Below are positions 24,861 through 33,624 of a stretch of DNA of 64,000 bases, one piece after another; positions within the stretch are counted from its first letter, which is position 1, and every line of letters begins with the position of its first letter. The DNA lies in NCBI GenBank assembly GCA_034423015.1, contig DAOUJG010000053.1, positions 62,001 to 126,000 of the forward strand, written 5' to 3'. The notes below the pieces were generated by a model, which did no database searches, was not told where the DNA came from, and was given only the letters and a program-made list of their open reading frames with translations. The DNA is from JAGWBJ01 sp034423015. GTDB lineage: Bacteria > Chloroflexota > Dehalococcoidia > Lucifugimonadales > JAGWBF01. The position numbers and the translations under genes were made by a program.

Positions 24861-24962
24861 GACTCCTCCTTCTGGAAGCTCCGGTCTGGAAACTCTTGCT
24901 GCCGAGTATACGTTGGTCGGCGCGCCTGGGGAAGAGAATGGGCCGAGGCTTGGGGTCCCGGC

Positions 24963-25730
24963 TCAGGCGCGGTCCAGCAGCCGGGTGAGGTTGGCGGTGG
25001 TGGCCTGGGCCACCTCTTCGACGGTGATGCCCTTCAGCTCGGCCAGCTTCTCGGCCACGTCCCGTACGTGGCGAGGCTCGGTCCAGTTGTGCCGGTACTT
25101 CTTGAAAGGCTGGGGCGCTGCGTCGGTCTCCAGCACGATGCTCTCCAGGGGGATGTCCCTCGCCACCTCCTGGAGGTCGGGCAGCCTGAGCAGCGGCCGG
25201 GCCAGGGAGATATGGAACCCGGAATCGATGGCCTCCCGCGCCGTCGCGGTGTCGGCCTGAAAGTAGTGCATCACGGCGCCGACTTCGTGGGCCCGCTCCT
25301 CCCGAAGGGTGCGGAGCACCTCGGGATGGGACTCCCGGGAGTGGAAGATGATGGGCAGATTCAGCTCCCGGGCCAGCCGTATCTGGGCCCGGAACACCTG
25401 GTCCTGTACGTCCCTGGGGGGAGACCCAGGTAGGAAGTCCAGCCCTATCTCGCTAATGCACACCACGCGGGGGTTGCCCGCCGCCATTCCTCGCAGGGCG
25501 GAGTAGGTCTCGTCGTCGACGGGCTTCCTGGCCTCCATGGGGTGTATGCCCACGCCGGCGACGAAGGCGTCGTAGCTGCGGGCCAGCTCCACGCACGCCC
25601 TGGAGGACTCCACCGTGGTGCCCGCGCACACGATGAGGCCGACCTCGGCATCCCGGGCCCGGTCCAGGATCCCGGGGAGCTCCGTCGATGCGTATTCGTC
25701 CAGGTGGGTGTGAGAATCGTTCAGTATCAT
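24963..25730 (-). CDS. tatD: TatD-family metal-dependent hydrolase/DNase
   Basis: The 255-residue TIM-barrel protein shows the TatD metal ligands: NDSHTHLDEY at the start, CISEIGLDFLPG (Glu), IIFHSRESHPEV, AVMHYFQ and VLETDAAP (Asp). TatD enzymes are 3'-5' exonucleases or general metal-dependent hydrolases in the cytoplasm. It is divergent from the YbhN-like gene; the intervening region is AT-rich. The 100 bases between it and the Uma2 gene hold nothing visible. Confidence 0.9.
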   Translation of the reverse strand: MILNDSHTHLDEYASTELPGILDRARDAEVGLIVCAGTTVESSRACVELARSYDAFVAGVGIHPMEARKPVDDETYSALRGMAAGNPRVVCISEIGLDFLPGSPPRDVQDQVFRAQIRLARELNLPIIFHSRESHPEVLRTLREERAHEVGAVMHYFQADTATAREAIDSGFHISLARPLLRLPDLQEVARDIPLESIVLETDAAPQPFKKYRHNWTEPRHVRDVAEKLAELKGITVEEVAQATTANLTRLLDRA

Positions 25731-25754
25731 GGGCGCCGCCTCTATGCGTATATA

Positions 25755-25783
25755 TTGACTTTACTCTATACTATGTTTGGAAT
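25755..25783 (+). promoter_or_regulatory. Putative promoter of the YbhN-like gene
   Basis: TTGACT (25755-25760), 17-base spacer, TGGAAT (25778-25783), in a locally AT-rich stretch 25 bases before the GTG start. Confidence 0.4.
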
Positions 25784-25807
25784 GATGGACAAGGGAACGG
25801 GCGGCAG

Positions 25808-26839
25808 GTGCTGAGGGCCCTTCCGAATACGGCGAGACGGGGGCTCAAGGACGCCCGTGTACGGGCCGCTCTGGGAGTCGCCGTCGGCTTGACCCTTGGT
25901 TGGCTCGCCGTGCGCGGAGTCGACTGGGGACTCGTGGCGGACGAGTTCAACAGCTTCCCCGTCAAGTGGGCGGCGGCGTCCCTGGCGGTGATGATGCTGT
26001 CCGCGGTGGTCCGCGCCTACCGCTGGCAGAGACTGTTCCTGGAAGAGAAGCCCCACCTGCCGCGGATGTTCCTGGTGCAGAACACGGGAATAGGGCTCAA
26101 CAGCCTGGTCCCCCTGCGCGTCGCAGGAGAGGGAGCCCAGTTCGCCCTCCTGACCCTGCGGTACGGCGTGAGGAGAGGGGTGGCGCTGGGCACCATGGGC
26201 GTGGAGCGGGTGCTGGACCTCGTGGTGACGGCCTCGCTGCTGATGGCCGGGCTGACCCTGATCCCCGATAAGGGCGACGTGCTCCCCTATGTGGTGGGGG
26301 CCTTCGTGGTTGCCGTGGCGTCGGTAATAGCCATCCCGTTCCTCGTCTATCTCAGCACCAAGCCTTTCTTGAGACGCATACCGCTGATCGTGTCGATGGC
26401 GGGGTACCTCACCGACTTGGGAAGGGCCAAGTTCGCCATTACCTCGGCGCTCTTCCTGACCCTGGGATACTGGCTCCTCGTGGGGGCGTGCGGATGGCTG
26501 TTGGCCGTGGGGATGGGCCTCGATATCTCCGCTTTCGTAGCGACCCTCGCCATTCTCGGGGCCATCTACTTTACGACCTCGTTGCCGGGGCTGCCGGCCT
26601 CGTTGGGTACCTTCGAGTTCGCCATGGTATACGTTCTCAAGCTGTTTGGCGTGGGCCAGGCGGCGGCGTTCAGCTACGCCGTCGGCCTCCACGCCATTCT
26701 GTTCCTGCCGCCGATACTCATCGCCGTGTCTATGCTCCTTACTCTGGGATTGAAGAGCCTGGCCTCGGGCTCGGGCGCACAGATGCAGCGGTCCGAGCCG
26801 GCGACGGCCGTAAAAGACACGGGAAGGATTGGCGTGTGA
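25808..26839 (+). CDS. YbhN/UPF0104 (lysylphosphatidylglycerol synthase TM-like) membrane protein
   Basis: From GTG 25808 this is a 343-residue polytopic membrane protein with about eight hydrophobic segments. It has the family motifs VVRAYRWQRLF, IGLNSLVPLRVAGEG, GTMGVERVLDLV and LPGLPASLGTFE. It resembles the flippase half of MprF and is often found with lipid or glycan genes. The specific cargo is unknown. The gene's TGA overlaps the GTG of the following lipoprotein gene (GTGA), so the two are translationally coupled. Confidence 0.8.
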   Translation: MLRALPNTARRGLKDARVRAALGVAVGLTLGWLAVRGVDWGLVADEFNSFPVKWAAASLAVMMLSAVVRAYRWQRLFLEEKPHLPRMFLVQNTGIGLNSLVPLRVAGEGAQFALLTLRYGVRRGVALGTMGVERVLDLVVTASLLMAGLTLIPDKGDVLPYVVGAFVVAVASVIAIPFLVYLSTKPFLRRIPLIVSMAGYLTDLGRAKFAITSALFLTLGYWLLVGACGWLLAVGMGLDISAFVATLAILGAIYFTTSLPGLPASLGTFEFAMVYVLKLFGVGQAAAFSYAVGLHAILFLPPILIAVSMLLTLGLKSLASGSGAQMQRSEPATAVKDTGRIGV

Positions 26840-28635
26840 AGCCTTACTCTCGTCTCGTCCTGATAGCCGGATTCTTGTTGGTCATGACACTGACCGCCTG
26901 CGCATCCTCGACCCCCACCCCTGTGCCGACGCCCATCCCCACCCTGGCTCCCCCCCCCAGCGCTACGCCGGCGCCCGCTCCCACGGCCGCGCCGGTCCCC
27001 ACCGCTACGCCCGAGCCGACCCCGACGTCGGTCCCGCCGACGCCCGCCCCCACGCCGACGCCAACCAGCACGCCCGTGCCCACGGCCACACCGACGCCGG
27101 TGGTATCCGCGCCTCCCATCGGGCTGCACGGCGGCAGGTTCACGACCCTGGCGCCGGCCAACGTACCCAACCTGGACGTACACCAGGAGGTCCAGGAGAC
27201 CCTATCCTCGTTGGGGCCGGGCATCGCGTACAGCCGCTTGCTGCGCCTGCGGACGGGGCCCGAGGATGAGGTGCCCCAGCCGAGCCTGCGCCTGGAGTGC
27301 GACTTGTGTCGGAGCTGGCGGATGGTCGACCCGTTTACCTACGTCTTCCAGCTACGGGAGCGGGTCCTGTGGCAGAACAGGGCCCCGGTCTTCGGGCGCG
27401 GCCTGACCGCCGAGGACATCGTCTACAGCTACGAGAGACAGCGGACGCCGGGATGGGCCAACGCCGCCCTGTTGCAGGACGCGGACGTCATCGAGACGGA
27501 AGGCCCGGGCGCGGTGAAGCTGACCCTGAAGCCCGGTTTCGCCAACGCGGACTTCCTGGTGGCCCTGGCCGACGGGCATAGCAAGATCGTGGCCAGGGAG
27601 GTGGTGGAGAGGTGGGACGGACTCGAGCACGCCCCGGTCATAGGTACGGGCCCGTGGCGATGGCAGAGCACCGAGGAGGACGTGGGCAGCGTCTTCATCA
27701 AGAACTCCGACTACTTCGAGGGGGGGCTGCCCTTCCTGGACGAGCTGGTGATAAGGATCATCCGGGGGGATGACAAGACCCAGCTGGCCGTTTTCCTTAC
27801 CGGCGGCGTGGACGTCTACCGCATCTCCCCCTCGGGCTGGCGGCAGCTATCCGAGACTCCCGGCGCCATGGTCCAGAGCCATCTGTCGAGGCAGGGAGGG
27901 TCGGGAGTAGCGTTGACCATGAACGTGTCCAGGCCGCCTTTCGACGACGTCCGGGTGCGCCGGTCGGTGTTCCGGGCCATGGACCCCTGGAACTACGTGC
28001 GGACCATCTGGGGCGGCCAGGGGTTCCCCAGCCTGGGCATGCCCGTGCATGAGCCCGGCTGGAACCTGTCGATGGAGGAGATGCGGGGTCCCTACTTCGC
28101 CAACCCCACCGCCGCCAGCAACGACCTGCAAGCCTCGGGAGCGGAGCTTCCACTGCGGTTCGAGCTTGCCGTGGCCGATTTTGGCGACGTTCACCGAGAG
28201 ATGGGGACCCAAATAGAGGAGGACCTGAGGTCGGTGGGGTTCGACCCATTCATGGTGCCGGTCAGCGCGTCCCAGTACCAGGACAAGGTGTGGCGGGACA
28301 GGGACTACGCCATGGCTCTGGGGGAGCTGCCGCCGACCTCGACGCCCAATGACTTCCTCTTCGGCGTACTCCACGGCGGCACGGGAAGCGTTGTGGGACA
28401 CTCGGACGCCGAGCTGGACGCCCTCATCTTGAGTCAGTCGGTGGAGGCGGACCCTGCGGCGAGACGAGACCTGGTCAGGGAGCTGCAGCAGCGAGTGCTG
28501 CAGCAGGCCTACATGGTCACGCCGGTAACCACCGGAGTCAGGTGGGTGTTCCATCCGCACGTGAAGGGCTTCTTCCCCAACCCTTCGGCCTCGGAGTACT
28601 TCTACTGGGCCAAAGCGTGGCGTGAGGAGGGCTAG
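26836..28635 (+). CDS. Peptide/nickel-type ABC substrate-binding lipoprotein (SBP family 5)
   Basis: The 599-residue product starts with a lipoprotein signal (LVLIAGFLLVMTLTAC, lipobox LTAC). A Pro/Thr-rich linker of about 65 residues rich in PTPVPTP repeats follows, and then the SBP5 domain: FTYVFQLRERVLWQN, LTAEDIVYSYER, APVIGTGPWRW, FFPNPSASEYFYW. It would capture a peptide or similar ligand outside the membrane. No permease or ATPase genes are next to it; the only dpp-type genes in the window are decayed ones near 3-4 kb. It is coupled to the YbhN-like gene. Its stop overlaps the convergent SufU-like gene by four bases. Confidence 0.88.
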   Translation: MKPYSRLVLIAGFLLVMTLTACASSTPTPVPTPIPTLAPPPSATPAPAPTAAPVPTATPEPTPTSVPPTPAPTPTPTSTPVPTATPTPVVSAPPIGLHGGRFTTLAPANVPNLDVHQEVQETLSSLGPGIAYSRLLRLRTGPEDEVPQPSLRLECDLCRSWRMVDPFTYVFQLRERVLWQNRAPVFGRGLTAEDIVYSYERQRTPGWANAALLQDADVIETEGPGAVKLTLKPGFANADFLVALADGHSKIVAREVVERWDGLEHAPVIGTGPWRWQSTEEDVGSVFIKNSDYFEGGLPFLDELVIRIIRGDDKTQLAVFLTGGVDVYRISPSGWRQLSETPGAMVQSHLSRQGGSGVALTMNVSRPPFDDVRVRRSVFRAMDPWNYVRTIWGGQGFPSLGMPVHEPGWNLSMEEMRGPYFANPTAASNDLQASGAELPLRFELAVADFGDVHREMGTQIEEDLRSVGFDPFMVPVSASQYQDKVWRDRDYAMALGELPPTSTPNDFLFGVLHGGTGSVVGHSDAELDALILSQSVEADPAARRDLVRELQQRVLQQAYMVTPVTTGVRWVFHPHVKGFFPNPSASEYFYWAKAWREEG

Positions 28636-29096
28636 GCCGCCGGCCGGGCCCGGTACTCCTCTATACCCTGCTCCAAGGCGCTCCACCCCAGGAGGGCGCA
28701 CTTGATGCGCACGGGGAACGCCCGCACCGCTTGAAGGGCTTCCAAATCGCCCAGGCCGCCTGAAGGAGAGTCCGAGGGGGCGTCACCGGTCAGGCTTAGT
28801 CGGAACCTGTCTGCCAGGTCCTCGGCCTCCTGCAGCGTCAGTCCCTCCAGGGCGTCGGTCATCATCGACGCGGAGGCCTGGGTTATGGAGCAGCCTTCGC
28901 CTTTGAACCCGGCTTCGACGATCCGGCCCTGGACCACCCTCAGCCGTAGGACGACCCGGTCGCCGCAGATGGGGTTGTACTCGTCGTACTCCACGTCGGG
29001 GTCATCGACCTCGGGGCGGCTTCGCGAGGCCCGGTAGTGCCGTAGTATGACGTCGCGATAGAGGTCGTCGATCTGGTCGAAGGGGAATTTCTGCAC
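28632..29096 (-). CDS. SufU-like iron-sulfur scaffold/sulfur-transfer protein (second copy)
   Basis: The 154-residue protein has the three conserved SufU cysteines in NPICGD, GEGCSITQASASMM and RIKCALLGW, plus the C-terminal insertion region before the last Cys. It is a diverged paralogue of the SufU encoded at 29684-30136. The two are separated by a hicAB pair. It may take sulfur from SufS in Fe-S assembly. Confidence 0.85.
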   Translation of the reverse strand: MQKFPFDQIDDLYRDVILRHYRASRSRPEVDDPDVEYDEYNPICGDRVVLRLRVVQGRIVEAGFKGEGCSITQASASMMTDALEGLTLQEAEDLADRFRLSLTGDAPSDSPSGGLGDLEALQAVRAFPVRIKCALLGWSALEQGIEEYRARPAA

Positions 29097-29127
29097 GATC
29101 GCATCTAGGCGCCAGACTGTTCACTCA

Positions 29128-29400
29128 CTACGTTGCCATGGTTGGCACTCGCAGTGTTACGAAGGCCAACATCTCCCCGGGCCTCAATTCCACATCCTCT
29201 GCGGCGCTGGGCGCGGGAATGGGTTGGCCATGTTCCCGCAATACATCCAGGAACTCAGGGAGCATGTCCTCGGCGTCGGCCAGAGCCTCGTCTACGGTAG
29301 CTCCCATGGCGTAGGCGCCGCGCAAATCGGGGATGACGACGCCATAGGCGCCCCGCTCCCCATCTATCACTGCTGGGTATTTGGTCAGCTTCTCAGTCAT
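29128..29400 (-). CDS. hicB: HicB-type antitoxin
   Basis: From ATG 29400 this encodes 90 residues with the HicB partial RNase H fold: KYPAVIDGERGAYGVVIPDLRGAYAMGATVDEALADAEDML. The start overlaps the hicA stop as ATGA. A longer start at 29409 exists but lies inside hicA. No C-terminal HTH or RHH is obvious, so DNA binding would need confirmation. It neutralises HicA. Confidence 0.88.
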   Translation of the reverse strand: MTEKLTKYPAVIDGERGAYGVVIPDLRGAYAMGATVDEALADAEDMLPEFLDVLREHGQPIPAPSAAEDVELRPGEMLAFVTLRVPTMAT

Positions 29401-29582
29401 TGTTCCCATCCTGCCTGCGTAGTGATCTGTTGGGCTACGCCCATGGAGACTGTCCTGTGGCGGGGCAGTCGGATCGTCTCGGAGGACTCAGGGTGTTTGT
29501 AGATGTCGTGCTTGCCGCGGCGGACCAAGTACCATCCTTCTCTCTCCAGCCGACGCCTGATTGCTCGGGTGTTCGTCTCCAT
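29397..29582 (-). CDS. hicA: HicA-type mRNA interferase toxin
   Basis: This 61-residue protein has the double-stranded-RNA-binding-like HicA fold with the catalytic His in GWYLVRRGKHDIYKHP (compare G-S-H-x-x-y in the family). It cleaves mRNA when free of HicB. The ATG lies seven bases from the -10 hexamer, so the transcript is probably leaderless or nearly so. Confidence 0.88.
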   Translation of the reverse strand: METNTRAIRRRLEREGWYLVRRGKHDIYKHPESSETIRLPRHRTVSMGVAQQITTQAGWEQ

Positions 29583-29588
29583 GCATCA

Positions 29589-29618
29589 ATCCTATCAAGT
29601 GATAGGAATTGCGGACAA
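29589..29618 (-). promoter_or_regulatory. hicAB promoter
   Basis: On the minus strand TTGTCC (29618-29613) and TAGGAT (29594-29589) are separated by 18 bases. The predicted start is at or beside the hicA ATG (29582). Confidence 0.55.
29591..29606. promoter_or_regulatory. Palindromic operator over the hicAB -10 region
   Basis: CCTATCA-AG-TGATAGG is a perfect 7-bp inverted repeat that overlaps the -10 hexamer, the expected place for autorepression by HicB or HicAB. Confidence 0.6.
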
Positions 29619-29683
29619 TAGGAGAGGCCATTTTGTGACACCCTCATCCCAGCATGCCCGCCCTTGGAGCCCCCGTACGAGCC

Positions 29684-30136
29684 CTACTCGGTGGTGACGG
29701 AGTCCGCGTCGCCCTCCAGGGCCACGCGGAGGGTGTGCCAGGAGAGGACGGCGCACTTGACCCTGGCGGGGTATTCGTTCACGCCGGAGAGGGCCTCGAG
29801 GTCGCCCACCTCGTCGGGATCGAACTCCGCGCCGGGAGGACGGACGAGCATCTTCTGGAAGGAGTCGAACAGGTCCACTGCGTGGCCCTTGGGCCGCCCC
29901 TTCACCGCCTCGGTCATCATCGAGGCCGAAGCCTTGGAGATGGCGCAACCGGAGCCCTCGAAGCCGATGTCGCTGATAAGGTCGCCGTCCACGTGCACGT
30001 GCAGGGTGTAGCGGTCTCCACAAAGAGGGTTGTACCCCTCCACGGAGCGGGTCGCGCCCTGAGGCTTGCGGAAGTTCCGGGGCCGCGAGTTGTGGTCTAT
30101 GACGATGTCCTGGTACAGGTCCTGAAGGCTCGACAC
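29684..30136 (-). CDS. sufU: SufU iron-sulfur assembly protein
   Basis: The 150-residue protein has NPLCGDRYT, GSGCAISKASASMMTEAVKG and RVKCAVLSWHTL, the three zinc or sulfur ligand cysteines of SufU. It stimulates SufS and accepts its persulfide sulfur. GTG 30136 overlaps the sufS stop (TAGTG), so the genes are coupled. It is the last gene of the sufBCDSU operon. Confidence 0.92.
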   Translation of the reverse strand: MSSLQDLYQDIVIDHNSRPRNFRKPQGATRSVEGYNPLCGDRYTLHVHVDGDLISDIGFEGSGCAISKASASMMTEAVKGRPKGHAVDLFDSFQKMLVRPPGAEFDPDEVGDLEALSGVNEYPARVKCAVLSWHTLRVALEGDADSVTTE

Positions 30137-31371
30137 TAGCTGAACACCTCCAGGACCTTGTCGATCCCCTTCACCAGGGCATCGATCTCCTCCCGGGTGT
30201 TGTAGAAGGCCAGGGATGCCCTGGCGGTGGCCGGGATGCCGAACCTGTCCATCACCGGCTGCGTGCAGTGGTGCCCTGTGCGGACGGCGATGCCCTCGGA
30301 GTCCAGGATGGTGCCGATGTCGTGGGGGTGCACTCCGTCCAGGACGAAGGAGAGGATGCCCGCCTTCTTTCGGGCGGTGCCCACGAGCCTCAGCCCGCTG
30401 ATGGACGACAGGGCCCTGGTGCCGTAGTCCAGCAGCTCGTGTTCGTAGGCTTCGATGTTCTCCAAGCCGACGGAGGTGACGTAGTCCACCGCGGCGCCCA
30501 GGCCGATGGTGCCCGCGATGTTGGGCGTGCCCGCCTCGAACCTGTACGGCAGGTCGTTGTACAGGGTCTTTTCGAAGGTCACGGACTTGATCATGTCTCC
30601 GCCTCCCTGGTAGGGAGGCATCGACTCCAGCAGGTCCGCCTTGCCGTAGAGGACCCCGATGCCCGTCGGGCCGTACAGCTTGTGGCCGGAGAAAACGAAG
30701 AAGTCGCAGTCCAGGTCCCGCACGTCGACGTTCACGTGGGGCGCGGATTGGGCCCCGTCCAACAGGACCGGCACGCCCCGGCTGTGGGCCATCTCGATGA
30801 TCCGGCGCACGGGGTTTATGGTGCCCAGAGAGTTGGAAACGTGGACGATGGACACTAGCTTGGTGCGCGGGCCGAGCAGGCGTTCGTACTCGTCGACCAG
30901 CAGGTCGCCGTCGTCGTTCATCGGCACGACCCGCAGTTGGGCGCCCCGCTCCTGGCAGAGTATCTGCCACGGGACGATATTGGAGTGGTGCTCCATGGCC
31001 GAGATGATGACCTCGTCGCCCTGGCCGACGTTGGCCCTCCCGTAGCTGCCGGCCACCAGGTTGATGCCCTCGGTGGTGCCCCGCACGAAGATGATCTCCC
31101 GGTCGTCGGAGGCGTTGAGGAGGCCACGTACCTTGGAGCGGGCATCCTCGTAGTCGGCCGTCGCCTGCTCGCTCAGGTAGTGGATGCCCCGGTGGACGTT
31201 GGAGTTTTCGGTGGTGTAGTAGCGGCTCAGAGTATCCAGCACGCTCTGGGGCTTCTGGCTGGTGGCTGCGTTGTCCAGGTACACCAGGGGCTTGCCGTGG
31301 ACCTGTTGGGCCAGGATGGGGAAGTCCCGCCTGACGCGGGACACGTCGAAGCCGGGCCCGGTGGAGGTCAT
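30136..31371 (-). CDS. sufS: Cysteine desulfurase SufS
   Basis: This 411-residue PLP enzyme supplies sulfur for Fe-S clusters. The PLP Lys is in FVFSGHKLYGPTG, the catalytic Cys in VRTGHHCTQPVM, and LVYLDNAATSQKP marks the N-terminus, all typical of group II (SufS/CsdA) desulfurases. ATG 31371 overlaps the sufD stop as ATGA. Confidence 0.95.
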   Translation of the reverse strand: MTSTGPGFDVSRVRRDFPILAQQVHGKPLVYLDNAATSQKPQSVLDTLSRYYTTENSNVHRGIHYLSEQATADYEDARSKVRGLLNASDDREIIFVRGTTEGINLVAGSYGRANVGQGDEVIISAMEHHSNIVPWQILCQERGAQLRVVPMNDDGDLLVDEYERLLGPRTKLVSIVHVSNSLGTINPVRRIIEMAHSRGVPVLLDGAQSAPHVNVDVRDLDCDFFVFSGHKLYGPTGIGVLYGKADLLESMPPYQGGGDMIKSVTFEKTLYNDLPYRFEAGTPNIAGTIGLGAAVDYVTSVGLENIEAYEHELLDYGTRALSSISGLRLVGTARKKAGILSFVLDGVHPHDIGTILDSEGIAVRTGHHCTQPVMDRFGIPATARASLAFYNTREEIDALVKGIDKVLEVFS

Positions 31372-32783
31372 CGCCCGCCCCCTATCTGCGACCCGGAAAT
31401 GACATCCAGGAACGCCCCCTCTAGAAACTCCCGGAGGGGACCGAGGCGGACCTGGTCGATGATCTCGCCGGCGAAGCCTCGGACCAGCAGCGCGCTGGCG
31501 GTCTTCCGGTCCAGGCCCCTGCTCATCATGTAGAAGAGGGTATCCTGGTCGATGTGCCCGGCGGTGGCCCCGTGCCCGCACTTCACGTCGTCGGCGTATA
31601 TGAGCAGGCTGGGCTTGCTGTTCACCTCGGCGTCGTCGGACAGCAGCAGGTTCTTGTCCGACTGCTGGGCGTCGACTTTCTGGGCGTCCTTGCGCACCAG
31701 CACCGTCCCTCCGAACACGGCCCTGGAGCTGCCGTCCAGGATGCCCTTGTAGTACAGCTTGCTGGTGGTGTGAGGACTGGCGTGGTCGATGTTGATGAAG
31801 TTGTCTATGTGCTCCTTGCCAGAGGTGACGTAGAGGCCGTTGAGGGAGCAGTAGGCGCCGGGGGCGTCGAGAGTGACCATCAGGTCGTGCCTGGCCAGCG
31901 CCGCTCCCCGGGCGACGGACGCGGAGGTGAAAGAGCTGTCCCTGGACTGGTGGACCCGGGTGGCGCCCACGTGAAAGGCTCCTGCGGCGTTGAGGAGGAG
32001 CCGGTAGTGGTCGACCTTGGCGCCGTCCTCCAGCACGATCTCGGTGACAGCGTTGGTCAGGTCGCGGCCCGGCGACAAGCTGAGGTACGTCTCGACGATG
32101 GCGGTCTCGCTGTTCCGTCCGGCGACGATCAGGTTCCTGGGGTGGGACGCGGTCGGCGAGCCGTTGCCGGAGCTCAGGTGCAGCAGGTGTATGGGCTTGG
32201 CGAGGCGTGCCTCCCGCTCCACCGAGAGTACGCCCCCGTCGTCGATGAAGGCGGTGTTCAGGGCGGTAAAGCCGTCGTCCTCGACCACGGCGTACCGTCC
32301 CAGGTGCTCCTCGGCCACCGCCCCGTCGTGTTCCAGGCAACTCGCCAAGCTGGAGATGCGGACACCCTCCAGCCCTGGGGACGGGGTGGACAGGGACGGC
32401 GAGTAGCGACCGTCCAGGAAGGCCAAGGTAACCCAGCCATCGTCCGTGGGTATCCTGCCGGCGAGTGCGGCTGGGTCGACCGCTCCAGGGGCGCCGGCCG
32501 TCGGATGCCCTTGGGCCGTCGGATGCCCTTGGGCCGGCGGATGCCCTTGGGCCGGCGGATGCCCTTGGACCGTCGGATGACTGAAGGCGACGGCCGCTAT
32601 GGGGGCTACATTGGTGTATTTCCACCGCTCGTTGCCCCGGCGAGCCGTGGGGAACCCCAGCTCGGTGAACCGGGCGAAGGCGTGGGCCCGCGCCCTGGAG
32701 AGCCACTCGGGCTCACGGCCCTCCCTGGCCTCCTGCAAGGCGCGGAACTCAGAGACGTATCGGTCGTCCTGGACCTGGGTCAT
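31368..32783 (-). CDS. sufD: Fe-S assembly protein SufD
   Basis: The 471-residue SufD is a beta-helix partner of SufB in the SufBC2D scaffold. Its C-terminal part shows VFGGTVLVRKDAQKVDAQQSDKNLLLSDDAEVNSKPSLLIYADDVKCGHGAT, the conserved SufB/D core (here cited as separate family motifs: GTVLV, KCGHGAT). ATG 32783 is chosen; a GTG at 32819 would overlap sufC. Near residue 70 an 18-bp tandem repeat encodes GHP(P/T)AQ units, an unusual linker in this family. Confidence 0.9.
   Translation of the reverse strand: MTQVQDDRYVSEFRALQEAREGREPEWLSRARAHAFARFTELGFPTARRGNERWKYTNVAPIAAVAFSHPTVQGHPPAQGHPPAQGHPTAQGHPTAGAPGAVDPAALAGRIPTDDGWVTLAFLDGRYSPSLSTPSPGLEGVRISSLASCLEHDGAVAEEHLGRYAVVEDDGFTALNTAFIDDGGVLSVEREARLAKPIHLLHLSSGNGSPTASHPRNLIVAGRNSETAIVETYLSLSPGRDLTNAVTEIVLEDGAKVDHYRLLLNAAGAFHVGATRVHQSRDSSFTSASVARGAALARHDLMVTLDAPGAYCSLNGLYVTSGKEHIDNFINIDHASPHTTSKLYYKGILDGSSRAVFGGTVLVRKDAQKVDAQQSDKNLLLSDDAEVNSKPSLLIYADDVKCGHGATAGHIDQDTLFYMMSRGLDRKTASALLVRGFAGEIIDQVRLGPLREFLEGAFLDVISGSQIGGGR
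32502..32573. repeat. 18-bp tandem repeat inside sufD
   Basis: Four consecutive units of CGGATGCCCTTGGGCCGN, nearly identical, plus a partial fifth (CGGATG). The period is a multiple of three, so the frame is kept and the units encode GHP(P/T)AQ-type hexapeptides. Confidence 0.9.
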
Positions 32784-32799
32784 GTCTTCGTCGCCGCCC

Positions 32800-33570
<771 letters not shown>

Positions 33571-33624
33571 GACGTTACCTCTGGCCGTCCTTCCCCTCAC
33601 GGGAGGGGCTGGGGCGACGGGACC

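Noticed and set aside
32502..32573. CRISPR-like repeats
   Set aside because: 18-bp head-to-tail units without spacers, in frame in sufD; not a CRISPR array.
30136..32706. An 856-residue frame covering sufS and part of sufD
   Set aside because: Only the sufS part has family motifs; the upstream part is an out-of-frame shadow of sufD, whose real frame is clear.
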